DNA from: Chloroflexota bacterium
Lineage (GTDB): Bacteria > Chloroflexota > Anaerolineae > UBA4142 > SHND01
Length of the DNA: 39,614 bases
Assembly: GCA_016209205.1 (NCBI GenBank)
Contig: JACQWQ010000054.1
Location: forward strand, 1-39,614
Direction: 5' to 3'
This document shows positions 7,426-16,347 of the stretch, piece by piece; position 1 is the stretch's first letter; the number at the start of each line of letters is the position of its first letter. Position numbers and translations under genes: made by a program. The notes below the pieces were generated by a model, which did not search any database, was not told where the DNA came from, and saw only the letters and a program-made list of their open reading frames with translations.

Positions 7426-8397
7426 TCCTAAAATGGGATGTGGGACGTACGGCTCTTCAAGGTACGTCATTTCTTCGTGCGAAAGTTTGAGCGTCGTTGC
7501 CACTTGCGCGTCGTCGAGTTGGTACATTTTCGTCGCGCCGACGATCGGCGAGTCCACGCCCTGCTTGTTCAACAACCACGCGAGCGCGACCTGCGCGGGT
7601 TTGTGCCCCATGCGCGCGGCGAGTTCGCTCACCCGCGCGACCACATCAAAATCCGCGTCCTGATAGTACATGTCGTGCGCGAACGGATCGGTTTTGGCGC
7701 GCACCGTGTCGCCATAATCTTCTTTGCGACGATTGCCCGCGAGAAAACCGCGCGCCAGCGGCGACCACGGAACGATGCCGACGCCGAGATCGCGGCACAG
7801 CGGAATCATTTCGCGTTCTTCTTCGCGATAGACGAGATTGTAATGATTCTGCATCGAAACGAATTTCGTCCAGCCATGTTTCTCTGCGGCGAATTGGGCT
7901 TTGGCAAACTGCCACGCATACATGGACGACGCGCCGATGTAACGCGCTTTGCCGCTGCGCACGACATCGTGTAACGCCTCCATCGTCTCTTCAATCGGCG
8001 TCTCGTAATCCCAGCGATGGATCTGATACAAGTCCACATAGTCCATGCCGAGCCGTTTCAACGAACGGTCAATGGCATCGAAAATATGCTTGCGCGACAA
8101 CCCGCGATCGTTCGGATTATCGCTCGCGGCGAAATACACTTTGGTCGCGACGACGACATCGTCGCGCCGCGCCATTTGCTTGAGCGCGCGTCCGGTGATT
8201 TCTTCGCTGATGCCGCGCGAATACGCGTCGGCGGTATCAAAGAAATTGATGCCCAGCTCGAGCGCGCGTTTGATAAAGGGCGCCGCCTGCTCTTCGGGCA
8301 AGACCCAGTCGCGCCATTCGGGCGAACCATACGACATCATGCCAAGACAGATCCGTGATACTTTGAGTCCGGTGCGTCCAAGATTGATATAGTTCAT
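7420..8397 (-). CDS. Aldo/keto reductase
   Basis: This protein of about 325 residues reduces carbonyl substrates with NADPH. It starts MNYINLGRTGLKVSRICLGM, has the catalytic tetrad context (FFDTADAYSRG with Asp/Tyr, VVATKVYF with Lys, DLYQIHRWD with His) and C-terminal PWSPLARGFL and SPIVGATK cofactor motifs. The ATG at 8397 is preferred over upstream starts because AAGGAG lies 7 bp before it and the family begins here. It probably belongs to the local carbohydrate set, resembling YajO/YghZ-type reductases. Substrate not determinable. Confidence 0.92.
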   Translation of the reverse strand: MNYINLGRTGLKVSRICLGMMSYGSPEWRDWVLPEEQAAPFIKRALELGINFFDTADAYSRGISEEITGRALKQMARRDDVVVATKVYFAASDNPNDRGLSRKHIFDAIDRSLKRLGMDYVDLYQIHRWDYETPIEETMEALHDVVRSGKARYIGASSMYAWQFAKAQFAAEKHGWTKFVSMQNHYNLVYREEEREMIPLCRDLGVGIVPWSPLARGFLAGNRRKEDYGDTVRAKTDPFAHDMYYQDADFDVVARVSELAARMGHKPAQVALAWLLNKQGVDSPIVGATKMYQLDDAQVATTLKLSHEEMTYLEEPYVPHPILGH

Positions 8398-8433
8398 GGG
8401 ACGGCTCCTTGAAAACAACCCGTAGTAACGTGT

Positions 8434-8508
8434 GATGTGCGATGGAGGCGATGGGTGCGATGTGCGATGTATTCCATCGCCTCCATCGCACATCGCCTCC
8501 ATCGCCTC
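8434..8508. repeat. Perfect 21-bp inverted repeat with GCGATG/CATCGC units
   Basis: The 21-bp arm at 8434-8454 is exactly complementary to 8474-8494, with a 19-nt loop. Both arms are built from GGAGGCGATG-type units and further CATCGCCTC units follow. It lies between the GH5 stop and the aldo/keto reductase start and could act as a hairpin in the minus-strand transcript. No T-tract follows, so a classical terminator is not claimed. Confidence 0.65.
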
Positions 8509-8559
8509 ATTCGTTGGGAACTGCGTAACCGTATTATACGGGATTTTTGAAATCACAAA

Positions 8560-10395
8560 CTACCCGCCAGGTGCGATGCGAACGTGATGTTGCTGCGCCA
8601 GTGGGTCGTGCTGGTAAATCAAGCACTGCTGCGCCGCGTCAAACTCGTACGACCCATCCGACACGTGGACGTGGACGCCGTGCGGGTACTGCAACGTCGG
8701 CACGAAAATTTCTGTCGGCGCGTGAATGTGCTCCAAGTGCTGAAACACAAATTCAAACACGCGCGTGCGCCAATCGAAATGGACGCGCTGCGGTTCGCCC
8801 GCCACCGCGCGCGGGTGCGGACGCACCACCGTTCGCAGTGCGCGTCCGCCTGAATTTAAATCATGCGGGTCCGTGCGTCCGGACTGCGTAAAGATGCTCA
8901 AGTCTTCGCCGTTGAACGAATCGCCGGTTTCAAACGTATTGTCGGGCGAATAATTCCAAATCGCCCCGCTCATCAAATTGGCTTCCAAGGCGCGAAACGA
9001 ACGGTCCAGCGCGCGCGTCTCGAGCAGCCCATCCGCCTTGCGCAGCCACGCGGGTTTGTGCAAATCAAAGGGGATGCCGAATTCGCCCAACAACACCGGC
9101 ACACCGCCGAGATGGTTGCCCGCGTCGTGACGCAAGACCGCGAGCTGTGCCGCAAACGAATGCTGAATCGCTTCCGCGCCCAAGACGAATTTCCGCTTGA
9201 GCATGTCCACGCCGAGATGATGCCAATAGCGTCGCACCAGCAACGTCAGCCCGTCGTACCAGTGCGGCGCATACACCATGTTTGGAAAATCGCTGGCGTG
9301 CAGCGCGGGCGCGGGTTCGCCGGGTTCGCCTTGCACAAAAATCAACGCGCGCGGGTCAACGCGTTGAATCGCTTGGGCAAAGCGCTTGGCGAACGCAGGA
9401 TAATAGTCGCGCGCAAAACTCACCGTGCGTCCGTTCACGTGGACAAAATGATTCGGGCGCAGCAATTGTGGCTCGCCGCGCGCATCTGTGTCCCACACGC
9501 CGTTTTGCTTCCAAATGCAATCGCGTTCGGGCAGCCAAGCGCGCGCGTGTTCTCGATTCACCGTGCGATGCCACACGCGCTGTGGAATCCCCGCGCCCAT
9601 CAACATGCCTTGCCAAGGACTCGGCGTGGGCCAATAGCGGTATTGCCCCGACGACAACAGCTTGCGCCAGCCGATATACCCGCGCGATGGCTCGTTCATC
9701 ACTTCATAGCCGATCACACATTCCACATCGCGCAAGCGTTCCGCCAATTTTGAAAACGCCGCAATGTAATGTTGCTGCAAAAATTCTTGCGCGGGCAAGC
9801 CATCCATTTTTGTCGCGGGCGCGAAATCATTCCCCGCGTAAAATAACGTGAACATGGTCGCGGGCGCGAGCCGCGCGTAATTCGTCGCCCACACCAACAG
9901 CGGCGGACGACGCGCGTGCGTGTGGTGCAGCAGCGCCGCGCCGGTCGGCGTCATGTTTTTCAAATCGAAACCGACCGCTTCCAGCGTCCACCCCGGCGCG
10001 CCATCGCCGCCCGTGAAACGACTCCACACATCTTGATGCGGATCAATCACCACGCGAAACCCGTACGCGCCTGCGCGTTCGAGCACCGCGCGCACGTAAT
10101 CCAGATACGCGTCATCGTATTCGCCGGGTCCGTCGTGCGCGAGCGCTTCCCACGTCACGACGAAACGCAGGAACGTCAAGCCCCACGCGCGCAAGCGCTC
10201 GAAATGTTCGTCGGCGTGTTCGAGGGGAAACGGGCGTCCAACAAAAGAGACGTTGCGATAGTCGTAAAAACGCGGATCGTCCGGGTCCACGCGCGGGGTG
10301 AACGGAATTTTGCTGCTGCCTGCCAAATTCACGCCGCGCAGCATTAGCGTACGCGCGTGTTCGTCAATCAAACGGTTGCCTTGTGTTTGGATCAT
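8560..10395 (-). CDS. Glycoside hydrolase family 5 protein (beta-glucosidase/endoglycoceramidase-like)
   Basis: This protein of about 611 residues starts with a GH5 entry strand, LMLRGVNLAGSSKIPF. The barrel then shows FLRFVVTWEAL and FRVVIDPHQDVWSRF. The acid/base is E235 in GYEVMNEPSRGY and the nucleophile E438 in VLLGEFGIPFD. A C-terminal beta domain follows. The arrangement (VNL.GSSK, MNEP, long insert, GEFG) resembles GH5 subfamily 12, which includes sterylglucosidases and glucocerebrosidase-like enzymes; this subfamily call is an inference. No signal peptide is seen, so it should act in the cytoplasm. The ATG at 10452 is an alternative start with a GGAG site, adding 19 residues across a GC-rich hairpin. 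Confidence 0.85.
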   Translation of the reverse strand: MIQTQGNRLIDEHARTLMLRGVNLAGSSKIPFTPRVDPDDPRFYDYRNVSFVGRPFPLEHADEHFERLRAWGLTFLRFVVTWEALAHDGPGEYDDAYLDYVRAVLERAGAYGFRVVIDPHQDVWSRFTGGDGAPGWTLEAVGFDLKNMTPTGAALLHHTHARRPPLLVWATNYARLAPATMFTLFYAGNDFAPATKMDGLPAQEFLQQHYIAAFSKLAERLRDVECVIGYEVMNEPSRGYIGWRKLLSSGQYRYWPTPSPWQGMLMGAGIPQRVWHRTVNREHARAWLPERDCIWKQNGVWDTDARGEPQLLRPNHFVHVNGRTVSFARDYYPAFAKRFAQAIQRVDPRALIFVQGEPGEPAPALHASDFPNMVYAPHWYDGLTLLVRRYWHHLGVDMLKRKFVLGAEAIQHSFAAQLAVLRHDAGNHLGGVPVLLGEFGIPFDLHKPAWLRKADGLLETRALDRSFRALEANLMSGAIWNYSPDNTFETGDSFNGEDLSIFTQSGRTDPHDLNSGGRALRTVVRPHPRAVAGEPQRVHFDWRTRVFEFVFQHLEHIHAPTEIFVPTLQYPHGVHVHVSDGSYEFDAAQQCLIYQHDPLAQQHHVRIAPGG

Positions 10396-10470
10396 ACTCA
10401 ACGTCAAGGAGGAAAATTTTTTGCCGCCGCGTAACTCGCGCGGCGGCATCATTTTACTCCAAACGAATCG

Positions 10471-10492
10471 AACGAATGAATTCGTTACTACG
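10471..10492. repeat. AACGAATGAATTCGTT-ACTACG dispersed repeat
   Basis: This short palindrome lies between the GH5 start and the serine hydrolase stop. Its near-identical partner GACGAATGAATTCGTC-ACTACG lies at 16367-16388 before tusA, and a half-like copy (AAATTCATTCGTCGAACG) is at about 20448-20465. This marks a small dispersed repeat family. Confidence 0.6.
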
Positions 10493-11837
10493 GCAAACGG
10501 GCGCAGTGAAAACCCATGACGCCTTTCGAGGCGTATGAGGTCATGCCCGCCACGAGGATATTTTTGCCGTTGGTAGATTGCACGACGGTTGGACCTGTAT
10601 AATTGCTGCCTGCGCCGCTAAACATGCTGGAAGCGAAATCGAGAATCAGCTGTTTGTTCTTGCCGACCGAGCTGGTGGTCGAGGTCGCAGTTGCGCCGCT
10701 CGCCTTGTACAGCGTCACGGTCAGGTTCGCCGAGCCGCTGTCAGGGTTCACCATGTCGAGTTTGGTATATTGGGTCGGGTCGCTGGTCACGCGGCGCGTA
10801 TCGCCGCACAGCCATTTCAAAGCTTTTTGCGTCTGAGTCATCCCGGTAAAACCAAACCAGCGGTTGCCTTTGTTGTTGGCTTGAAACCACTGCACGGCGA
10901 GCGCTTGATTGCCGTCGCTCGTGATTTTGGCGAAACCCGTGTATGCCGTGCCCAGCGCGGTGTTGTTTTTCGTATTGAACGTGGCATAGCCGTTGGGCGC
11001 AATCGTCTTGGTTTCGGACGCGAGTTTGGCGCCGTCGGTCAGATTGTATCGGACCGTCACCTTGGCAGAGCTCGAGCCATTATTGCGCACATAAATTTCG
11101 GACCAGTTGGTCGTGTTGCCGGAATCATCCGTTTTGCGTTCGACAAGATTGGCATACACTTTTGCGTCGAGGTCTCCCGCGTACAGCGCGCGCAATACCG
11201 CACTGTCTTTTTTGTACAAGACGCGCATGGCACCGGCAATCGGCTGGGTCGCCTCGACGCGCATGCTGTACGTCACTTTGCTCGAGCCGAACAGCATGTA
11301 CGAATCGAGATAGTACGCGGCGAGCGGCGGCACGCTGATGCCTGTGATCGGAGAACCAGAAATCTCGGAACCGTCCGCAGCATAGAAATGCAGCGTGAGC
11401 GCCGCATTCGTCGTACTGCTGGCGTTTTGCGCCGCAAGCAAACTTTTGTTGGCGTCAGTGCCTAGATTGCGATACAGCGGAACCGTGAGCGATGTCGCGG
11501 GACTGTCGGTGGCTTCCAGCATCCCGCGCTGTTGGTGGGCAAGTTGACCGAAACCGAGCCGTTCGCGGCAATGGTCGGCGTGGTGGTATATTGCACTGTG
11601 CCGTTTGCATCGCGCACGGTTACGGTGGCGCTGATGTCGCTCGCGTTGGGATTGGCAAGCACGATCGTCGAAGTCAATGAACCGGGCGCGGTCGCATCCA
11701 CCGCGTTCGGCGCAAGTTGTGATGCGTCGTCTGACGCGCGCGCGCCGCGTCGCTTGTTGTGCCGCGCGCCCTGTTTCGCCGCTTCCGTCGAACACATGGG
11801 GCTGAGTTTGTTGGTTTCGCGCACGGCAGGATACCAC
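10488..11837 (-). pseudogene. C-terminal beta-domain part of the frameshifted serine hydrolase (piece 3)
   Basis: The real homologous part begins at about 11525 (GMLEATDSPATSLTVPLYRN) and runs to the stop at 10488. It encodes about 345 residues of beta-rich, Ser/Thr/Asn-rich extracellular sequence with no catalytic motifs: LTLHFYAADGSEISG, IYVRNNGSSSAKVTVRYNL, VTLYKASGATATSTTS. It looks like two or three Ig/CARDB-like domains, continuing the VTVRDANGTVQYTTT domain of the previous piece. A missing base near the GGG at 11523-11525 puts it out of frame with piece 2. Confidence 0.65.
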
Positions 11838-12316
11838 ACGTAATCTTCGTCATCACTGAAATAGTAATACGTCGAACCGTCGGGCGTATGGACGATTTCA
11901 TTGCCGCCATAGCCCACTTCAAAAATAACCCATATCGTGCAGTCAATCCCCGAAATTTCGCCCGATTTGATCTTGTCCGCCCAGAAATGATTGTTGTATT
12001 TCAAATCATACGCGGTCATATCCATGCCGCGATCTTTGCTGTTGCGCTGCCATGTCGCGTCCAGCAAACTCGAACTGAGGATTTGCGCGCCGTTGATCGT
12101 TCCCTTGTCATTGTTCAAAAACTTGGAGAGTTTGGCAACATCATCCGCGATGAGAAACAGACCATAGCCGCCGAATGCCTGCCCGGTCGGGCTGTTGTCG
12201 GTGCGCAGCGTCGTCAAAGCGCACGCGCTGAGTTTGAGCGGTTTGAAGATTTGATCGCGCACCATGTTGAAAATGTCCGCGCTGTTCCCCGCGCGGCTCT
12301 GCAAATAATTGTGCAT
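11462..12316 (-). pseudogene. Middle part of the frameshifted serine hydrolase (piece 2)
   Basis: True continuity with piece 1 begins at about 12385, upstream of the listed ATG, with KAAPGTFWNYHTTDSFIITRAM. The Tyr in WNYHTTD is the likely second active-site motif of the SxxK/Y serine hydrolase fold. The sequence continues DQIFKPLKLSA, AFGGYGLFLIADDVAKLSKF and GYGGNEIVHTPDGSTYYY, which resemble the C-terminal half of beta-lactamase-like hydrolases. A low-complexity stretch and an Ig-like domain follow. The frame leaves the coding register at about 11523, where one base appears to be missing. Confidence 0.65.
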
Positions 12317-13623
12317 GGCGCGCGTGATGATAAACGAATCGGTGGTGTGATAATTCCAAAACGTGCCCGGCGCGGCTTTATTTGGAAATTTGAACGCGGC
12401 TTAATTTTTTCTGCGTACGAAACTGCCGCCAAAAAATCGTCGCTGTACTGAAATTCGTCCACCTCAAAATCCGGGTCTTGATAATTCCCCGTTGCCATAT
12501 CAATCACGTTGTTGAACGTGACCGTATCCCACTTGCCATTGACGTATGGATCATCCCACTCGCTCACGTAATCTTTGACGAGCAAATTAGAGACGCCCGT
12601 GCCGTATTTTTGCCCGAGTCGCATAAACGCCATGCCTGCCATGAGCGATTTGGCGGTGGAAAAGGAAGGCAAACGGATGTCTTCGCAAAACGGATATTCG
12701 CCGTACCGCGTCTCACATCCGCTGCGATAATGTTTGCCGTCAACATACAGCCCGTACGTGGTCATGTCCGAAATGGATTTTTCGTACGCAGTGAGGTCCA
12801 CACCCGAGTCGGGATAATCGGTCGCCAGCTGTTCAAAGGGTCTGATGGGCAGACGATTCGCCACTTCGTTCGCGTGCTCGACCTGCAAGGTTGCCGCGTT
12901 CGCAATCGTTTCGGCGGTATAGTTGGCGCTCCAGCGCCCCCATTGATTGAATTTGAGATACGCGCAGCCCTCTTGCACGATCTGATAGCGTACGCTCGAC
13001 ACGCTGCTGCCGTTAAACAGCAGCATCATCGTTCCGTTGTGCACACAATTTTGATTGTATTCCACCAACGCAAACGGAAAGGAAATGCGCGAGTAGCCGT
13101 TATCGCCGTTTTCGCGCCATATCCGTCCGGGACCAACAATATAATTCCAAAAGGCACTGCCCGTGTACGACAAACCCTGTTCCACCGGAATCAAATGACT
13201 GCCATTTTGCACGAACCGAAAATCAACCGTCCGCAAATGGCGCACGCCCGGATAAACGTTGTACCCGTACGGATCGTGCAAGACGTCTTGGCCCGAAGAT
13301 GTTTCAGTCGCCAGGGTGAGGCGACCTTGAAATTGATGGGTCGGCATGGCGGCGTTCGTCGGAAGGGCAAACGCGCTATTGTCCACCAACGCGCTCGCGG
13401 TGCTGTTCATCAAATCGTCATACGTCAGCGACGTCCGGGTTACCGCCCCGTTGCCGACCAATGGATCGCCGGGCACGAACGTGCCGCCTTGCACCAGCGG
13501 CACATAAAGCGTACTGCCCGCCGCGGGTTCGGCGGGCGCTTGGGCGAATGCGGGAAACACATTCACAACCGCAAACAAGATGCAGGCAGACAACAGACAA
13601 ACGTATAGTGACTTGCGGCGCAT
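12214..13623 (-). pseudogene. Secreted beta-lactamase-like serine hydrolase, N-terminal part (piece 1 of 3)
   Basis: This piece starts at an ATG with GAGGGA upstream and has a signal peptide (residues ~1-28, LLSACILFAVVNVFPAFA). About 290 residues of beta-rich sequence of unknown family follow, then the catalytic SxxK motif: PSFSTAKSLMAGMAFMRLG, Ser322 and Lys325. The register breaks at about 12385, where adding one base restores NFPNKAAPGTFWNYH. With both single-base losses repaired, 10488-13623 encodes one protein of about 1045 residues: unknown N-domain, SxxK hydrolase, Ig-like tail. This may be real decay or consensus error; the otherwise well-kept sequence favours the latter. Confidence 0.7.
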
Positions 13624-13744
13624 AAGTATCCCTCGAATGAATTTGCTCCCGTGTCCCGGGACACCCACCGTGAAGTGTGGAGCTTGTAAAATGATAGTAA
13701 TTCCATTCTGTCCAATCAACCAGATTTGTCTATAGGAGAGAAAT

Positions 13745-13833
13745 ACTTGCGCAGCACGCAAGTCACCCAGACCCCGAGTGTTTTCAACGCGCTCGACTCG
13801 ATGAGCAATCTGGACCAAAAACACTTGGGGTCT
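13745..13833. repeat. Hairpin-rich non-coding segment before the GNAT gene
   Basis: The 316-bp gap 13624-13939 holds no supported gene. It carries the hairpin ACTTGCG (13745-13751) with CGCAAGT (13757-13763). A larger inverted repeat pairs AGACCCCGAGTGTTTT (13769-13784) with AAAACACTTGGGGTCT (13818-13833), with one mismatch. The CCAAAAACACTTGG core resembles the end of the repeat at 34880-34960. Confidence 0.45.
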
Positions 13834-13939
13834 TGCCTCGTCGCGCCTTGCAGCGCTCTAAATGCCCACGCCTTTTTCTTGACAACGCCAAGAGACCGCG
13901 CGATTTTGCATTCCGTCTGACCGATGATAGATTTCAAAC

Positions 13940-14413
13940 ATGATTATGCTCCGCAACGCAGAACCGCGCGATTTTTATTTTGTCACGTCCGTGATCAACG
14001 ATTGGTGGGGCGGGCGACAAATGCGCGACATGCTGCCGAAATTGTTCTTTGTGCATTTTCGCGAAACGAGTTTCATTGCCGAAGTAGATGGGGAAATTGT
14101 CGGCTTTCTCAACGGATTCTTCTCGCAGACGTTTTCGGAGGAAGCGTACATTCATTTCGTCGGCGTGCATCCTGATTATCGCAAAGCGGGTGTAGCGCGA
14201 AAGTTGTATGAAAAATTTTTCGAGGTCACACGCGCGCGAGGGCGACACATCGTTCGCTGCGTCACTTCGCCCGTCAACAAAACTTCGATTGCGTTTCATT
14301 TGCGCATGGGTTTTGAAATCGAGCCGGGGGATGATGTGGTAGATGGAATCTCCGCACACTCGAATTATGACGGCAAGGGCGAAAGTCGCGTCCTGTTTGT
14401 GAAATATCTTTGA
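13940..14413 (+). CDS. GNAT family N-acetyltransferase
   Basis: This 157-residue protein has the GNAT core: FIAEVDGEIVGFLNGF (beta strands 2-3), IHFVGVHPDYRKAGVARKLYEKF (acetyl-CoA loop R.AGVA, helix 3), then SIAFHLRMGFEIEPGD. It acetylates an unknown amine. The GNAT catalogue is broad and nothing here fixes the substrate. Its stop codon overlaps the -35 box of the next module's promoter, so the antitoxin-toxin pair is independently transcribed. Confidence 0.85.
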   Translation: MIMLRNAEPRDFYFVTSVINDWWGGRQMRDMLPKLFFVHFRETSFIAEVDGEIVGFLNGFFSQTFSEEAYIHFVGVHPDYRKAGVARKLYEKFFEVTRARGRHIVRCVTSPVNKTSIAFHLRMGFEIEPGDDVVDGISAHSNYDGKGESRVLFVKYL

Positions 14414-14438
14414 CGTTCGAAATTTCGCAACGTATAAT
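14410..14438 (+). promoter_or_regulatory. Sigma70-type promoter of the AF2212-vapC module
   Basis: TTGACG (14410-14415, overlapping the GNAT stop codon) and TATAAT (14433-14438) are spaced 17 bp apart. A perfect AGGAGGT ribosome site (14461-14467) lies 5 bp before the ATG at 14472. Confidence 0.75.
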
Positions 14439-14471
14439 GTGCTAGTATCCATGCTATACGAGGAGGTCACG

Positions 14472-14705
14472 ATGAGTTATCAAGTCAATGCCATTTTTGA
14501 GGATGGGGTATTAAAACTTTTAGAGCCGCTTAGTCTGCCTGAGCATCGTGTGTTGCACCTGATTGTGACGGTGCCTTTTGCGATGGAAGCGGATGCCGAA
14601 TTAGCGGCATGGCAACAAGTCTTGACGGGATTGTCCGGACCTGAAGTGGACGAAATCGAAAAAATCTCGCTTGAGCGTGAACACTTTATGGGACAGGTGA
14701 ACTAA
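14472..14705 (+). CDS. AF2212-type antitoxin (DUF104)
   Basis: This 77-residue protein begins MSYQVNAIFEDGVLKLLEPL and continues LPEHRVLHLIVTVP, the compact beta-barrel-like DUF104 (AF2212/PG0164) signature. An acidic helical tail (EVDEIEKISLEREHFMGQ) would bind the toxin. This family pairs with PIN-domain RNases. The start is set by the AGGAGGT site; the longer open frame upstream overlaps the promoter. Its stop TAA overlaps the toxin ATG by one base (TAATG), so the two are translationally coupled. Confidence 0.85.
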   Translation: MSYQVNAIFEDGVLKLLEPLSLPEHRVLHLIVTVPFAMEADAELAAWQQVLTGLSGPEVDEIEKISLEREHFMGQVN

Positions 14706-15115
14706 TGACAGACGCGCCATTGCTGGACACGAACGTCCTTTCTGAAATCATGCGCGGCAAGAATTTGTCCATTCAAAACAATGCGCGCGCGTATTTGGCT
14801 CAATACGGACAGTTCCGCTTTTCGATCTTGACGCGGTATGAGATCCTACGCGGGTTCGAGGCGAAACAAGCAACAGCACAACTTGCACGCTTTCAGGAAC
14901 AGTGTCGCAAAAGTGATATTTTGCCGTTGACCGATGAAATTGTAGAACGCGCGGCAAAAATATACGGACAGCTGCATCGCGAAGGACGGTTAATTACAGA
15001 CGCAGACATTTTGATTGCAGCTACGGCGATGGTACACCACCTCGCGCTCGTTACAGAGAACGTCAAACACATGAACCGTATCTCCGGCTTGCAAGTTGCA
15101 AGTTGGCAGAGTTGA
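14705..15115 (+). CDS. vapC: PIN-domain toxin (VapC-like RNase)
   Basis: This 136-residue PIN-domain nuclease starts APLLDTNVLSEIMRG (Asp8). Glu46 lies in LTRYEILRG, Asp99/Asp101 in ITDADILIAATA, and TENVKHM near the end. These acidic residues coordinate the metal for RNA cleavage, so it should be an active translation-inhibiting RNase. It is the toxin of the AF2212-type pair, with all catalytic positions intact and normal family length. The VapC target (tRNA or rRNA) cannot be predicted. Confidence 0.88.
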   Translation: MTDAPLLDTNVLSEIMRGKNLSIQNNARAYLAQYGQFRFSILTRYEILRGFEAKQATAQLARFQEQCRKSDILPLTDEIVERAAKIYGQLHREGRLITDADILIAATAMVHHLALVTENVKHMNRISGLQVASWQS

Positions 15116-15134
15116 TCTCAAGGCAAAGAACAAG

Positions 15135-15974
15135 ATGCTTCAAGATACACGCATTGCTTTTATCGGACCGGGCGCGATGGCAGAGGCGATGATTCGCGGG
15201 TTGGTGATTGGCGAATTGGTTTCTCCCGTGCAGGTGATTGCCGCGGGACCGCGCAGCGCGCGGTTGGAAGAGCTGCAAGCCAAGTACGGCATTCACATTA
15301 CGACCGACAATGGAATGGCCGCCGAAGGCGCGGACGTGGTCGTTCTCGCCGTCAAGCCGCAAATGCTCAATCACGTAATGCCGGGACTCAAGGGGCGTTT
15401 GCGCGCGGCTGCGCTCGTCGTCTCGATCATTGCGGGCGCGCGCATCGGCGCGATGGAAAACGGTTTGAACCATCGCGCGATCGTACGCTCGATGCCCAAC
15501 ACCCCCGCGCAAATCGGACAGGGCATGACCGTATGGACCGCGTCGTCTGCCGTGACCATGTCCCAGCGCGCGCAAGCCCAAGCGATTCTCGGCGCGTTGG
15601 GCCAAGAAATTTTCGTCGAGGACGAAGATTATCTCGATATGGCAACCGCGCTTTCGGGCACGGGCCCCGCGTATGTTTTCCTGTTCATGGAAGCGATGGT
15701 GGATGCGGGCGTGCATTTGGGATTCCCGCGTTACATCGCCGAAAAATTGGTTCTGCAGACGGTCAAAGGTTCGGTGGAATACGCGTTGCAAACGCCGCAG
15801 CACCTCGCGCGCTTGCGCAATCAAGTCACGTCGCCCGGCGGCACATCGGCGGAAGCGCTGTATTATTTGGAGAAAGCGGGGTTTCGCACCGCGTTGTCAC
15901 GCTCGATCTGGGCGGCGTATCAACGCTCGTCGCAATTGGGACGCGGCAAAAAGCGCAATGTGCAAGACGAATAG
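15135..15974 (+). CDS. proC: Pyrroline-5-carboxylate reductase
   Basis: This protein of about 279 residues catalyses the last step of proline synthesis, reducing 1-pyrroline-5-carboxylate with NAD(P)H. The Rossmann start IAFIGPGAMAEAMIRGL (usual GxGxM/A context, here GPGAM), VVVLAVKPQM, SMPNTPAQIGQGMT, ALSGTGPAYVFLFMEAM and the signature QVTSPGGTSAEALYYLEKAGF are all present. The ATG at 15135 is chosen because the family starts here; an upstream TTG would overlap the toxin gene. It follows vapC by 19 bp. The stop codon TAG forms the first bases of an 8-bp tandem repeat. Confidence 0.95.
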   Translation: MLQDTRIAFIGPGAMAEAMIRGLVIGELVSPVQVIAAGPRSARLEELQAKYGIHITTDNGMAAEGADVVVLAVKPQMLNHVMPGLKGRLRAAALVVSIIAGARIGAMENGLNHRAIVRSMPNTPAQIGQGMTVWTASSAVTMSQRAQAQAILGALGQEIFVEDEDYLDMATALSGTGPAYVFLFMEAMVDAGVHLGFPRYIAEKLVLQTVKGSVEYALQTPQHLARLRNQVTSPGGTSAEALYYLEKAGFRTALSRSIWAAYQRSSQLGRGKKRNVQDE

Positions 15975-16034
15975 TGCGGTAGTGCGGTAGTGCGGTAGTG
16001 CGATAGTGCGATAGTGCGATAGTGCGATAGTGCG
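15972..16034 (+). repeat. 8-bp tandem repeat TAGTGCG(G/A), about 8 copies
   Basis: The proC stop codon starts an array of TAGTGCGG (three copies) and TAGTGCGA (four copies) plus a partial unit. The complementary unit (GCACTATC) forms an array at 31341-31384, 15 kb away, so this is a recurring STRR-like family rather than one slippage event. Confidence 0.85.
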
Positions 16035-16157
16035 TGAAAGGTGAGGCGAGAATCGAGAGACGACACGCGATACGCGATTCGCGATTCGCGGGACGCGAAT
16101 TGACAAAATCGAATTGCTGATTAGAATCGCACGCTAATGAAGAACGTTCGCCGTGAT

Positions 16158-16319
16158 TTATTGCAATGCATCTGTATTCGGCGGAGCTACGCGCACCGCC
16201 GCGCGCAGCTCCGCGTTCCCAAACGGCGAGAGTTCATCCAACCGCATAGTCCCCTTCAACGAAACCGTTAGGCGCACCACAAGCGCGCCTTGCGTTGTAC
16301 ATGTTTTTTTTGAACTCAT
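16158..16319 (-). CDS. Small hypothetical ORF (53 aa), possibly non-coding
   Basis: An uninterrupted 54-codon frame lies in the 427-bp gap between proC and tusA, reading ...VVRLTVSLKGTMRLDEL then SPFGNAELRAAVRVAPP. Codon composition looks protein-like, but the ATG sits inside the terminator hairpin at 16313-16341 and there is no ribosome site. I do not recognise the family. It may be a gene remnant, or antisense to a structured RNA ending at the terminator on the plus strand. Sequence just 5' of it is a run of TCGCGATTCGCG-type repeats. Confidence 0.25.
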   Translation of the reverse strand: MSSKKTCTTQGALVVRLTVSLKGTMRLDELSPFGNAELRAAVRVAPPNTDALQ

Positions 16320-16347
16320 CGCCGTGTGCGTGCGATGAGTTTTTTAT
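16313..16347 (+). terminator. Intrinsic terminator upstream of tusA
   Basis: AACTCATCGC (16313-16322) pairs with GCGATGAGTT (16332-16341), followed by TTTTATTT. No supported plus-strand gene lies directly upstream except proC, 340 bp away. It could terminate proC or an unrecognised short RNA from 16140-16345. GGAGCT...AGCTCC near 16184-16213 is another hairpin in that span. Confidence 0.65.

Noticed and set aside
10420..10450. GC-rich hairpin near the GH5 start as a terminator
   Set aside because: The stem GCCGCCGCG/CGCGGCGGC has no T-tract downstream on either strand, and it may lie inside the longer version of the GH5 gene.
15972..16034. CRISPR-like array
   Set aside because: Direct 8-bp repeats without spacers; a simple tandem repeat. 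No cas genes in the window.
16236..16276. Integron attC-like site (GCCTAAC ... GTTGGAT on the minus strand)
   Set aside because: Both ends fit the RYYYAAC/GTTRRRY consensus, but they are poorly complementary to each other, the span is too short and no integrase or cassette array is present.
16140..16345. Known riboswitch or housekeeping RNA before tusA
   Set aside because: I looked for TPP, cobalamin, glycine, fluoride, 6S, SRP and RNase P consensus segments and found none.
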